Origin: a virus
Strand: one strand, 5' to 3'
Length of the DNA stretch: 28,063 nucleotides
Virus record (IMG/VR): IMGVR_UViG_3300044237_001398
Span: 1-28,063 of that record
A program made the translations under genes and the position numbers. The notes under the pieces were generated by a model. The model was not told the origin of the DNA, did not search any database, and worked only from the letters and a program-made list of their open reading frames with translations. Each line of letters begins with the position of its first letter. Position 1 is the stretch's first letter. Below, piece by piece: positions 20,835 to 28,063 of the stretch.

Positions 20835-21038
20835 TCAATCCTCCTCGCGGTTTTTAATTGCCTTTGCGACAACTTCTAATAACTGATCATCCATGTCAGT
20901 CTTGGTCAACTTAACTGCCTTAGCAAGAATAATAAGACAGATCTCAACCATTTTCTCACCCAATTCCTCATTCTCTGGAATTTTTGTAACTGCATCTTTG
21001 ATGATTTTTGAAGCTAGTGGAAGTAGAAATGCAAGCAT
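20835..21038 (-). CDS. Small hypothetical protein, 67 residues
   Basis: The ATG at 21038 has GAGG five bases upstream. The sequence begins with a short hydrophobic helix (LAFLLPLASKIIKDAV), then KIPENEELGEKMVEICLIIL, AKAVKLTKTDMDDQLLEVV and a charged end. It looks all-helical and compact. The first helix is too short and mixed to call a signal peptide. It lies between probable virion genes. No family is recognised. Confidence 0.7.
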   Translation of the reverse strand: MLAFLLPLASKIIKDAVTKIPENEELGEKMVEICLIILAKAVKLTKTDMDDQLLEVVAKAIKNREED

Positions 21039-21070
21039 GATGACCTCAGTAGACTATATTCTATATATCG

Positions 21071-21928
21071 TTATTCTTTGTTAGAAACATACCTTCCCAA
21101 CTTTTTATCATAACGTTTTACTTCACCAGGACGAAGACGGTCTCTTGCTTCCTTTGTCTTTCCAACAAACTTACCAAACTTCATCTTTCGATCTGCCTTA
21201 GCAAACTCTTTTTTCTCCTTGTCATACCTATCATACTTAGTTTCTTCAGAGACCTTTTTCTTACCTTGGCAATGTGCTCTCTGAGAAAATCCTTTTGGAT
21301 TATTACAATCGATAGATTTTTTATATTTGTCAGACCAACCTTCATTCATTTTCTTGGTCTTCTTTTTCATTGAATTGATATATTTTCTATAGACTGCTGC
21401 CTCAGAGGTTTTGCCCATTTCTCTTGCTCTCTGTTCCATGGCGACTGCTGCCTGGATTTTGTGAGCATGAGATCTTGATGAATTACGAATCTTAGAAACC
21501 GATGCTTTAGCAGTAGCAACATCTTTAAATCCTAAACCATGAATAGTTCCCTTAGGATTCTCATCAGTGTATAAGTCAGAGTGCTTCTTAGAGTTAGCAG
21601 GTTGCCCTTTCTTTCTAGGGATACGAGGATTTGATTCCTCATTTACATCACCAGAGTTATCACCTTTATGCAAGTTCTTGAATAGATGTTTATGAAGTGG
21701 TTTTGCCTTCTTCATAATTTTATCTTTCTGAGAAAAAGTTTTTTCCTCTTTGGCAACTTTCTTTTCAGGAAGTTTCTTATGTTTAGTGGATGCAAAGTCT
21801 TTCACATCACTCTTCTTCATGTCAGCAGCTGCTTTAGCAGTCTCAGGAGTAGTCGCTGCCATCTCACCTTTTTGAATGGCGCGAACTATTCCAAAAAAAC
21901 GTTGCTGCTTCTTAGATACTGCAGGCAT
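21071..21928 (-). CDS. DUF3008-like basic virion-associated protein, 285 residues
   Basis: The N-terminus, PAVSKKQQRFFGIVRAIQKG, matches the DUF3008 pattern of T4-like phage proteins. A long Lys-rich region follows (KKLPEKKVAKEEKTFSQKDK). A second domain at about 130-190 includes GTIHGLGFKDVATAKASVSK and AHKIQAAVAMEQRAREMGK. Near residue 210 there is a CNNPKGFSQRAHCQGKKK motif with two Cys and one His, possibly metal-binding. The overall charge is very positive, which fits a DNA-associated internal protein. The start overlaps the upstream stop (TGATG) with GAGGTG just ahead of it. Function is unproven. Confidence 0.72.
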   Translation of the reverse strand: MPAVSKKQQRFFGIVRAIQKGEMAATTPETAKAAADMKKSDVKDFASTKHKKLPEKKVAKEEKTFSQKDKIMKKAKPLHKHLFKNLHKGDNSGDVNEESNPRIPRKKGQPANSKKHSDLYTDENPKGTIHGLGFKDVATAKASVSKIRNSSRSHAHKIQAAVAMEQRAREMGKTSEAAVYRKYINSMKKKTKKMNEGWSDKYKKSIDCNNPKGFSQRAHCQGKKKVSEETKYDRYDKEKKEFAKADRKMKFGKFVGKTKEARDRLRPGEVKRYDKKLGRYVSNKE

Positions 21929-23673
21929 CAGTCACCTCTATAACGAGAACCAGGACGAGGACCAGTAGCATCGGTCATCTTCTGAGCATCAGTTCTGGTG
22001 TCCTTGGGTGCATTCTTTGCCATCTGCTTGAGCTGAGCAGCACGTTGCTTCTCACGATCACCAGGTTGATATGGTTTTCTCTTTGCTGCTGCTTCGCGAG
22101 AGATTCTCATCTGATCAGCAATACTCAGTTCCTTTGCCTCACCCATTGCTTTTGTGGGTTCTGCTTTTGACTTGTCAAGTTCCTGTCTTCTTCTCTGAGC
22201 AATCATCTTATCGAGCATTGCCTTCTTTTTCTGCATCTGAACTTCTTGAGGAGACATTTCCTCACCCATGTGATCAGCAGATTTATAACGCTTGTCACCT
22301 GCCATCATTTTCTGATATGCAGGAGTGTTACCTTTTTTATCAGCGTTGGTGACGACCATACGCTTGTCTTCAGACTTTTTTGGCGTTTCTCCGCCTCCGT
22401 AGACTGCCTCATCAACATTCTCTTCTTTCAGTTTGTCAGCGACTTTAAGTGCTGCCTTTCTCATACCACGCTTAGCGGAGGTTTTGATTCTCTGAACCAT
22501 AGGTGATACTGCTCTCTTAGCATCTCTAGCAGCATGATATCCTTTGTATGCAATTTTACCAAGGAAACCCTTTGCTTTCTTCTTCAATTTGTCTCTGGTT
22601 CTTTCAGATTTAGGTCCTTCAGTGTCATGACCCATAGTTACTTTTGCTTCTTCAAGGGCATGGTCTACTGCCTCAGGATCATGTCCTTCATCAACTAGTT
22701 CCTGACGAAGACCCTCTACCATGAAATCATACTCACTGATCTCAGTCATTTCGATGAGTTCCCCTCCCATCTCCTCAACTGCTTCACCTAATTTAGGGTT
22801 GATTTTGATTTTATTCTTTACGTTCTTTTCTTTGATAGGTTTAGAGTCAATATCGTCAGTCATGATCTCGGAGAGGTCTTGCCTCCAGGATGAATATGCT
22901 TCCTTCATAGACTTCTTCATAAGTGCAGATTTACGTCCTGAAGGATTAGTCATAGCAATTCTGCGTTGCATCTGTTTGTTGACTTCTTTTTCATCACCAG
23001 CAGCAACTGCTCTTTGCTCTTTGTCATATGCTTTTTGAGTCTGACGTTGCATCTTCTCTTTAGGAAGTGCCTTGTACATTTCATCCACATTATCAACATC
23101 CTCTTTCTTGTATTGAGGATGGTCATCCAGTTTCATACCACGCTTCTTTTCGAGACGTGCTTTGCGTTCTTTGGTGCCCTTTTCAGGATCTTCATCACGG
23201 ACACCTTCGGACATTCTCTTCTTCATTGCCTTGCCGATTGCCTTACGACGTTTCATCAAGTAAGAATCGGTGCTGTCCTTCTTACCGTCATTATTGACAT
23301 CACCGTCTTCCTTTCCGACAGGATCAAGTGACTCATTAGTTGGAGGGGGAGGAAGTTTTTTGCCCTTTAGTTTTCCTTGTGCCTGAAGTTTTCTGTCATA
23401 GGCAAAGACATCGACCTTATTCTTTTTCTTCGCAGCATCTATGCGAGCAGCACCCTTAGGATCAATTATTTCATTAACCTGCTCAACCTCTTCAAAATGA
23501 GGGTTCTTCATTGAAGTCCCCATCTTCTCCATATCTTTACGTGCCTTTTCATTATTCTTCTGACGCTTTTTCATATCTGGTTCCAGATACGTGTCGTCTT
23601 TTTTCTCAGCAATTTGCTCTAAGTAAATCTTTGAGAGGGGATTCAAAGGATTAGGACCAATACCATTAGACAT
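21928..23673 (-). CDS. Large charged putative internal virion protein with EF-hand-like loop
   Basis: 581 residues, about 40% Lys, Arg, Glu and Asp by eye, largely helical or disordered. The N-terminus is MSNGIGPNPLNPLSKIYLEQ. Residues 125-136, DVNNDGKKDSTD, fit the 12-residue calcium loop of EF-hand/dockerin type (D-x-N-x-D-G-x-x-D-x-x-D). A central acidic part contains SSWRQDLSEIM and GGELIEMTEISEYDFM. The C-terminal 200 residues are rich in Lys, Gln and Met. Several L-x-E or I-x-E sites resemble those cut by T4-type prohead protease. A CATAAATA late octamer lies 30 nt upstream. No enzyme motif is seen. Confidence 0.68.
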   Translation of the reverse strand: MSNGIGPNPLNPLSKIYLEQIAEKKDDTYLEPDMKKRQKNNEKARKDMEKMGTSMKNPHFEEVEQVNEIIDPKGAARIDAAKKKNKVDVFAYDRKLQAQGKLKGKKLPPPPTNESLDPVGKEDGDVNNDGKKDSTDSYLMKRRKAIGKAMKKRMSEGVRDEDPEKGTKERKARLEKKRGMKLDDHPQYKKEDVDNVDEMYKALPKEKMQRQTQKAYDKEQRAVAAGDEKEVNKQMQRRIAMTNPSGRKSALMKKSMKEAYSSWRQDLSEIMTDDIDSKPIKEKNVKNKIKINPKLGEAVEEMGGELIEMTEISEYDFMVEGLRQELVDEGHDPEAVDHALEEAKVTMGHDTEGPKSERTRDKLKKKAKGFLGKIAYKGYHAARDAKRAVSPMVQRIKTSAKRGMRKAALKVADKLKEENVDEAVYGGGETPKKSEDKRMVVTNADKKGNTPAYQKMMAGDKRYKSADHMGEEMSPQEVQMQKKKAMLDKMIAQRRRQELDKSKAEPTKAMGEAKELSIADQMRISREAAAKRKPYQPGDREKQRAAQLKQMAKNAPKDTRTDAQKMTDATGPRPGSRYRGD

Positions 23674-23682
23674 GGGAATTCG

Positions 23683-24918
23683 CTACTTTCTTTTCTTATT
23701 CTTATTTATGAAATTCTTAATACTAGATGTTCCTGTTGCTGCCATTGCATTTTTAAGATATCCAGTCGTACCATCAAGAGTATTAGGTTTACCAGGAACT
23801 CTCATACGTCTATCCATTGTTTTTTCAGTATACTCCATAACATCACGTATCCAAGACTTAAACATATAGTCTTCTTTAGTTACACAGATTAAATGATTGG
23901 TCCCTCTACGGACAATCTTCCCAATCAAACCAGTGTGAAGACTTTCAACAATATCACCGATCTTATAGATGACTCCATTTATGTACTGCTCACGAAGTCC
24001 TTTAGCATCAAATCTAGGAGCAATCTCCCACATCTCTGCAACTTCTTTCTTCTTCGCTTTGATTTTCATACCAGAACGAACAGCATCAAAGAGTGCTTGA
24101 GTATCACCATCATCTAATTCTTTAGGAGTGCCGCGACGGAAAGCATCAAAGTCATCATCAACCACAGCCTTTCTCATTTTGGATGCTGACATACCCTCAA
24201 CACCTTCAGCATCCGCATCTCTTACACCAGCAGAAATGACACGAATCAGATCAAAATTATAAAGATCTCCATTATACTTCTGTGCCAAATTCTCAAACTC
24301 AGATTGACGATCTGATCCTACAACGATATTAACATTCTTATATCCTTGTTCGTCTGCTGTTGTAAGAACATTAAAGATAGATCTCATTTGATCATCATTA
24401 ACAATATTCTCCTCATAGTCGGGGAACATCTTCTTCATAAATCCAATCTTCATGTCAGGATCAAGTGGATTCTTCTTAGGATCCTGAGAACGTGAAGGAT
24501 AAATCTTCAAGTCTTCCCCTGCTGCTGCTTTCTTTGCGGCAGCAAGAAGTTTGCCATGTCCTACAGTAGGGGGATTGAAACGACCAAATGTAACGGTCAG
24601 AGTTTCTGTAGTCTCTCTAGAACCTTCTCCACCCTCACCTGCTTCTGCTTTCTTTGCGCCAGTCGCCTCAGGTGCAGTTTTCTTAGGTTCTGCCTTAGGT
24701 TCTGGTCTTGCTGATGCTTTTGGTTGTGTAGGTTTGTCATCCTCTACTTTCTTTTTCTTCTTATCAATAAACTTTAACTTACCATCTTCAGTAGTCGCAA
24801 CAAATTTTCCACGGGAGTCTAACCAACCACCGTGTCCATCACTCTTTAGGTTCAGTTTTTTCGCCTGCATACTTGCTTGCGACTGCGCCTCTGTCAGAAA
24901 CTGAAAGAAACTTTTCAT
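23683..24918 (-). CDS. Nucleotidylyltransferase-fold protein with putative capsid-targeting peptide
   Basis: 411 residues in three parts. Residues 1-11, MKSFFQFLTEA, resemble the capsid-targeting sequence of T4 internal protein III (MKTYQEFIAE then A), cut after Glu10 by the prohead protease. A Lys/Pro/Ala-rich linker spans about 50-105. Residues 106-260 form a cytidylyl/adenylyltransferase-like domain: TFGRFNPPTVGHGKLL with TVGH at 118-121 (the T/HxGH motif) and GMSASKMR at 242-249 (the ISSTxxR-like motif). A KOW/SH3-like domain (YKIGDIVESLHTGLIGKIVR) lies at about 318-337. NMN or similar nucleotides are likely substrates. Packaging in the head is inferred. Confidence 0.78.
   Translation of the reverse strand: MKSFFQFLTEAQSQASMQAKKLNLKSDGHGGWLDSRGKFVATTEDGKLKFIDKKKKKVEDDKPTQPKASARPEPKAEPKKTAPEATGAKKAEAGEGGEGSRETTETLTVTFGRFNPPTVGHGKLLAAAKKAAAGEDLKIYPSRSQDPKKNPLDPDMKIGFMKKMFPDYEENIVNDDQMRSIFNVLTTADEQGYKNVNIVVGSDRQSEFENLAQKYNGDLYNFDLIRVISAGVRDADAEGVEGMSASKMRKAVVDDDFDAFRRGTPKELDDGDTQALFDAVRSGMKIKAKKKEVAEMWEIAPRFDAKGLREQYINGVIYKIGDIVESLHTGLIGKIVRRGTNHLICVTKEDYMFKSWIRDVMEYTEKTMDRRMRVPGKPNTLDGTTGYLKNAMAATGTSSIKNFINKNKKRK
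23703..23710 (-). promoter_or_regulatory. Late promoter octamer CATAAATA
   Basis: The minus strand has CATAAATA 30 nt before the ATG of the 581-residue protein, inside the last codons of the nucleotidylyltransferase gene. The sequence also encodes Phe-Ile-Asn, so coding use is an alternative explanation. Confidence 0.5.
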
Positions 24919-24944
24919 TGATATTGATAGTCCTTATACATTAT

Positions 24945-26117
24945 TTAGTAAATTTTCAAAAATGGTCCATTAGAATTACCAAATTCTTTTTTTGCACCAT
25001 AGTAAAGCGCAGTACACCATTCTTTTGATTTACCTTTCTTTGCTATTGTCACCCAAATATTTGCCCACTCCATAGCAACTAACTTAGAAGAAAATCTTCC
25101 AGCAGAACTTCTATCTGCTTTCTTCGTTTCATACATGATTGCATAATCTAGAACTGATTCAAAACCCTCAGCAACTCTCCTATTATTTTCATATACAGCA
25201 ACCTCACCAAAGTCAACCATATCAGAAGAATCTAACTTCTTATACAAATCAATCCAGTATCGTTTAGCAGAATCAGTCCACTCACCAACAGGGGGGATGT
25301 TTTTATCCTTTGCTGCTGAAGTTGGACGATTTAATCCCATACCCTCAAGAAAAGAATCTAATGCAATACTGGAAACTTTACCAAGTTTAGCCCCAGCATC
25401 CTTTCCCTTTGGTGTAAGATCTGTTTGAACTAGATTCCTTTCCTTGGAATACTGAAAGTTTCTAGACTGCCCATGAATTTTGCCACCCATAGCAGTTTCC
25501 ATATCAAAACCAAGTTCACCAGTATCAAATAAAAATGGTTTCTTCTTTCCTAATGTCAATGTGCATTTCAAAGATCCCTTAACCATATCAACTTCAGTCG
25601 GTATACTCTTTCCTCCGGCATTAGCAACTTCTGAAGAAGCGTTCTTTTTATTTTTTGCAATTGCTTTTAAGGAAACTCCAATAAGCAATTTTTCATTCAG
25701 AGTCTCTCTCATGTAAGCATTAAGCAATCCTAGTTTTGCTTCTTTAGACATTCCTTTTATATTAGTCAGTTCTTTTATAGTTCCCTCAATAACTTTTTTC
25801 TTACTCTTCTTGACTAATACAATATCCATGGGATTCCAACGATCCTTTACAGACACACCACACTCTATCTTTGCAATCTTCTCAATATAAGGCATTATTC
25901 CATTATCTCTGGAATATTCATACCCCTTGTTTACGCCTAAGTATTTCTTTAATGCTGCTGTTTGTTTACGGTAGGTGTCTCTCCATTCTGGTCCATACCC
26001 ATCGTAGACAGACAGCATCATTTTATCTGTTGGTTCTTTTCCTTTTTCTATAACATGTTCAAAGAAAACTCTTGAACCATTTTCCTGTTTGGCAGTCTCT
26101 CTTGCGTCAGTTGCCAT
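24945..26117 (-). CDS. Putative virion protein, 390 residues, unrecognised
   Basis: A soluble mixed alpha/beta protein with no membrane span. Visible features are FFEHVIEKGKEPTDKMML, a basic stretch KKSKKKVIEGTIKELTNIKG, and a Gly-rich region FDTGELGFDMETAMGGKIHG. The C-terminal half contains SAGRFSSKLVAMEWANIWVT and ends GNSNGPFLKIY. No catalytic motif is clear to me. The gene lies first in the block of probable head or internal genes, with a CATAAATA late octamer 14 nt before its ATG, and is followed 26 nt later by the nucleotidylyltransferase gene. Structural role is inferred from context only. Confidence 0.65.
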   Translation of the reverse strand: MATDARETAKQENGSRVFFEHVIEKGKEPTDKMMLSVYDGYGPEWRDTYRKQTAALKKYLGVNKGYEYSRDNGIMPYIEKIAKIECGVSVKDRWNPMDIVLVKKSKKKVIEGTIKELTNIKGMSKEAKLGLLNAYMRETLNEKLLIGVSLKAIAKNKKNASSEVANAGGKSIPTEVDMVKGSLKCTLTLGKKKPFLFDTGELGFDMETAMGGKIHGQSRNFQYSKERNLVQTDLTPKGKDAGAKLGKVSSIALDSFLEGMGLNRPTSAAKDKNIPPVGEWTDSAKRYWIDLYKKLDSSDMVDFGEVAVYENNRRVAEGFESVLDYAIMYETKKADRSSAGRFSSKLVAMEWANIWVTIAKKGKSKEWCTALYYGAKKEFGNSNGPFLKIY

Positions 26118-26130
26118 TACCCTTTTTAAA

Positions 26131-26138
26131 TATTTATG
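26131..26138 (-). promoter_or_regulatory. Late promoter octamer CATAAATA at the 3' end of tRNA-Ala
   Basis: The minus strand CATAAATA shares its first two bases with the 3' end of tRNA-Ala and stands 14 nt before the ATG of the 390-residue protein. It would give that gene a very short late leader. Confidence 0.5.
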
Positions 26139-26209
26139 GAGTTATGGGGACTCGAACCCCAAACCTCCTGCGTGCAAAACAGGCGCTCTACCAATTGAGC
26201 TATAACCCC
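26137..26209 (-). tRNA. tRNA-Ala (TGC anticodon)
   Basis: A 73-nt cloverleaf. The acceptor GGGGTTA pairs with TAACTCC with one G-T wobble. The D-arm is GCTC/GAGC, the anticodon loop TTTTGCAC region gives anticodon TGC, and the T-arm is TGGGG-TTCGAGT-CCCCA. The discriminator is A. Its first ten bases also encode the end of the upstream 63-residue gene. Confidence 0.94.
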
Positions 26210-26391
26210 TTGAGATATTCCTTTTCGTTTTGATAGGGAACTGTCTCTCCCGTGTATAGTTTCCATCCCTCATGAATTTCAGGAACTAACCACTGATCAA
26301 CCCGATAACAGTATTTCCAATTAACGGGTTGAATACAATTAATTACTACTACAGTCCAAAATGCTGTGATGTAGTTGAAAACAGTGAGCAT
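26200..26391 (-). CDS. Small membrane-anchored protein ending inside tRNA-Ala, 63 residues
   Basis: The ATG overlaps the mazG stop (TAATG). The N-terminus has a hydrophobic span, VFNYITAFWTVVVINCI, then a soluble aromatic region NWKYCYRVDQWLVPEIHEGW and a polar end. The stop codon (TAG at 26202-26200) and the last two codons lie within the 5' end of tRNA-Ala, so the mRNA and the tRNA share ten nucleotides. Cutting out the tRNA would remove the stop codon from this message. No family is recognised. Confidence 0.68.
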   Translation of the reverse strand: MLTVFNYITAFWTVVVINCIQPVNWKYCYRVDQWLVPEIHEGWKLYTGETVPYQNEKEYLKGL

Positions 26392-26798
26392 TAAACGTCG
26401 CCTTCTTGGCGATTTTCAGAATAGTGGACATCGAAGTTACCACCAGGATAACGTTTCATAAGTTTGTCAACATTCATCTCAATCACCTCATCAAAGCTAG
26501 TATCGAGTGCCATACATGCCTGTGCTAGATACCAACAGATATCACCCAGTTCACGCTTCATATGAAAGATATTCTCTTCAGTGTATGGTTTGCCCTGGAA
26601 AAGAATTTTCTTTACAACTTCAGTGAACTCACCAGACTCCGCAGTTAGACCAAGAGCAGCAGTGAGCAACTGAGAAGTATTAGTTCCAGTTACTTCAAGT
26701 TCAGCAAGACGAGATGCCATTGCACCATAGTCAAGACTAGGTTCACTGGTAACTTCTTTTACAAACTCAACGTATTTTTCGGTATCAACTTTAGTCAT
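26391..26798 (-). CDS. mazG: MazG-like nucleoside triphosphate pyrophosphohydrolase
   Basis: 135 residues, the size of single-domain phage MazG proteins. The all-alpha NTP-pyrophosphatase motif is present: ESGE at 54-57 (metal-binding Glu pair), a helix with KKILFQGK, and ELGD at 83-86 (Glu and Asp). The C-terminal part, NVDKLMKRYPGGNF, is also typical. The enzyme hydrolyses NTPs or dNTPs to the monophosphate and pyrophosphate. In cyanophages it has been proposed to alter host (p)ppGpp levels, though its preferred substrates appear to be nucleotides. The ATG overlaps the helicase stop (TGATG). Confidence 0.9.
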   Translation of the reverse strand: MTKVDTEKYVEFVKEVTSEPSLDYGAMASRLAELEVTGTNTSQLLTAALGLTAESGEFTEVVKKILFQGKPYTEENIFHMKRELGDICWYLAQACMALDTSFDEVIEMNVDKLMKRYPGGNFDVHYSENRQEGDV

Positions 26799-28063
26799 CA
26801 GAATTTAAATCCGTCGAACGACTTCTTAGGTTTTGGTTCTTCATAAGTATACTCTTCATCCTTCCCACTGTCAAGAATATCTTCTTGTGCAGATTGCTCA
26901 CAATCATACAGACGCATCTTGGCACGATCAATACCAACCACAAACCTCTTGGAAATAGTTGGATCATTATATCTATTCTTCAACTGCTTCACCATAATTT
27001 GCCCGAGTCCTTCAAGATCTTCAGTTGAAATAAGGGCAAACATAAGATCAGCAGTAGCAGGGAGACCAAAGGACTCAGAGGTATCAGTAAGTTCAACATC
27101 ACTGCTACCATAACCAGAACGAGTGGTCTGCGTGGCAGAAACGATAGGGACGTTTGCTTCGCAAGCCAATCCTCTAAGTTCTTCAGCAATAGCCTTGACA
27201 ACTGTATATGAATTGACATTGCTGCCTGCGCGATACCTTTCGGAAGCACATATATTAAGGTAATCAATGAAAATAATATCAGGTCTAAATGACTTCTTAA
27301 GTGCAAGTTCATTAAGAAGTGATCTAAAGTGTCCCGCATGTGCAGATGCCGTAGGATACTCCTTAATAATTAGAGATCCTTGAGTTTTTTGTGCCAGTTT
27401 TGTCACCTTATCCTCAAACATTAACTTAGGAAGATCGGTTATCTCCTGGATTGGTACATTAAGAAGGTTTGCATCAATTCGTTCTGCAATCTTTTCTTCA
27501 GCCATTTCAAGCGTGATGTATAGCACGTTTTTTCCGTTAAGGAGTGCCGAAGCAGCGACATGGCACATAAACAAACTCTTACCGACACCAGTGCCAGCGA
27601 GAGCAATATTAAGCGTCTTGTTAGGGAGACCACCTTTCGTAATCTTGTTGAAATACTCAAGGTCGAACGGGATGAGATCTTCCTTTTTGTGGTATGATTC
27701 GTATCTTTTTTCATAATCAATCAGGTAATCGTGACCGATATTTGTATCAAAAGAAACTGCCAATGCATTTGACAGAATACTAGGAATAGCACCTCTATCT
27801 TTCTCTTTATCCTTCCCATCTGCAAGAGCAATGGATTCCATCAGTGCCAGATAAATGGCACGGTCTCGGCACCACTTCTCTGTAGTATCACACAACCAAT
27901 CGTAATCAGTTGGAACATCTTCAAGATAACTAATCAACTTAGTAATTTCTTGAAAAGAAGTATCATTAATATCTTGACGCTTCTCTACCTCAATACAAAG
28001 AACTTCTTTGGTTGCAGGTTGATTATATTCCGTGACAAATTTTTCAATTTCCTCAAAAGTAAT
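26798..28063 (-). CDS. T4 gp41-type replicative DNA helicase (DnaB family), 5' end missing
   Basis: 421 codons are visible, open to the right edge, so the true start lies outside. Walker A, AGTGVGKS, stands at about visible residue 157, and the Walker B-like strand DIIFIDYLN comes later. VSATQTTRSG (DnaB motif 3) and KNRYNDPTISKRFVVGID with an Arg-finger region follow, and then an acidic, Lys-rich tail. This is the hexameric helicase that unwinds the fork and works with the gp61-type primase encoded at 17805-18773. The gene overlaps mazG by 3 nt (TGATG). Confidence 0.93.
   Translation of the reverse strand: MTFEEIEKFVTEYNQPATKEVLCIEVEKRQDINDTSFQEITKLISYLEDVPTDYDWLCDTTEKWCRDRAIYLALMESIALADGKDKEKDRGAIPSILSNALAVSFDTNIGHDYLIDYEKRYESYHKKEDLIPFDLEYFNKITKGGLPNKTLNIALAGTGVGKSLFMCHVAASALLNGKNVLYITLEMAEEKIAERIDANLLNVPIQEITDLPKLMFEDKVTKLAQKTQGSLIIKEYPTASAHAGHFRSLLNELALKKSFRPDIIFIDYLNICASERYRAGSNVNSYTVVKAIAEELRGLACEANVPIVSATQTTRSGYGSSDVELTDTSESFGLPATADLMFALISTEDLEGLGQIMVKQLKNRYNDPTISKRFVVGIDRAKMRLYDCEQSAQEDILDSGKDEEYTYEEPKPKKSFDGFKF

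Noticed and set aside
20186-20857. 223-codon open frame on the plus strand
   Set aside because: It mirrors the Thr/Ser/Gly-rich putative virion gene on the other strand, is low complexity, and has no neighbours on its strand.

Overview
The window reads as part of a T4-like cyanophage genome (a myovirus of marine Synechococcus or Prochlorococcus). Every convincing gene is on the minus strand, so transcription runs from high to low coordinates. The diagnostic set is a T4 gp41-type helicase (cut by the right edge), a T4 gp61-type primase, class Ia ribonucleotide reductase NrdA/NrdB, a MazG-like pyrophosphohydrolase, seven tRNA-like genes, many tiny overlapping genes, and T4-type late promoter octamers (NATAAATA) in front of virion-protein candidates.

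Layout in the direction of transcription. (1) 28063-26200: replicative helicase, MazG, a small membrane protein and tRNA-Ala. (2) 26117-19718: probable virion or internal proteins. They include a nucleotidylyltransferase-fold protein whose first ten residues look like the capsid-targeting peptide of T4 internal proteins, a very charged 581-residue protein with an EF-hand-like loop, and a DUF3008-like protein. (3) 19709-14337: small genes, a coiled-coil/membrane protein, primase, NrdA and NrdB. (4) 14337-10384: an accessory zone of very small genes, a GIY-YIG nuclease, two tRNA clusters (Val-Gly-Arg and Pro-Ile-Met/Ile), an orphan Phd/YefM-like antitoxin, two near-identical sigma70 promoters and about 175 nt of highly structured non-coding RNA. 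(5) 10383-10217: a structured RNA, probably the cyanophage wcaG-type motif, then an intrinsic terminator and a candidate promoter. (6) 10216-1: an unbroken eleven-gene sugar operon, with genes overlapping or 1 nt apart, that runs off the left edge.

The sugar operon is the most striking unit. Gmd makes GDP-4-keto-6-deoxymannose and Fcl turns it into GDP-L-fucose. A ColD-type enzyme, with the diagnostic His in place of the PLP lysine, should remove the 3-hydroxyl towards a colitose-like 3,6-dideoxy sugar. A GDP-mannose 3,5-epimerase should give GDP-L-galactose or GDP-L-gulose, and a further SDR enzyme may be the final epimerase/reductase. Glycosyltransferases of four unrelated kinds (GT10-like, GT11, DUF616-like, NodZ/FUT8-like), an AsnB-like amidotransferase and a methyltransferase follow. 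Together they suggest that the phage assembles a decorated L-sugar glycan, either on the host envelope or on its own virion, under control of an RNA element with riboswitch-like layout.

All assignments rest on motifs read by eye. No database search or folding software was run.
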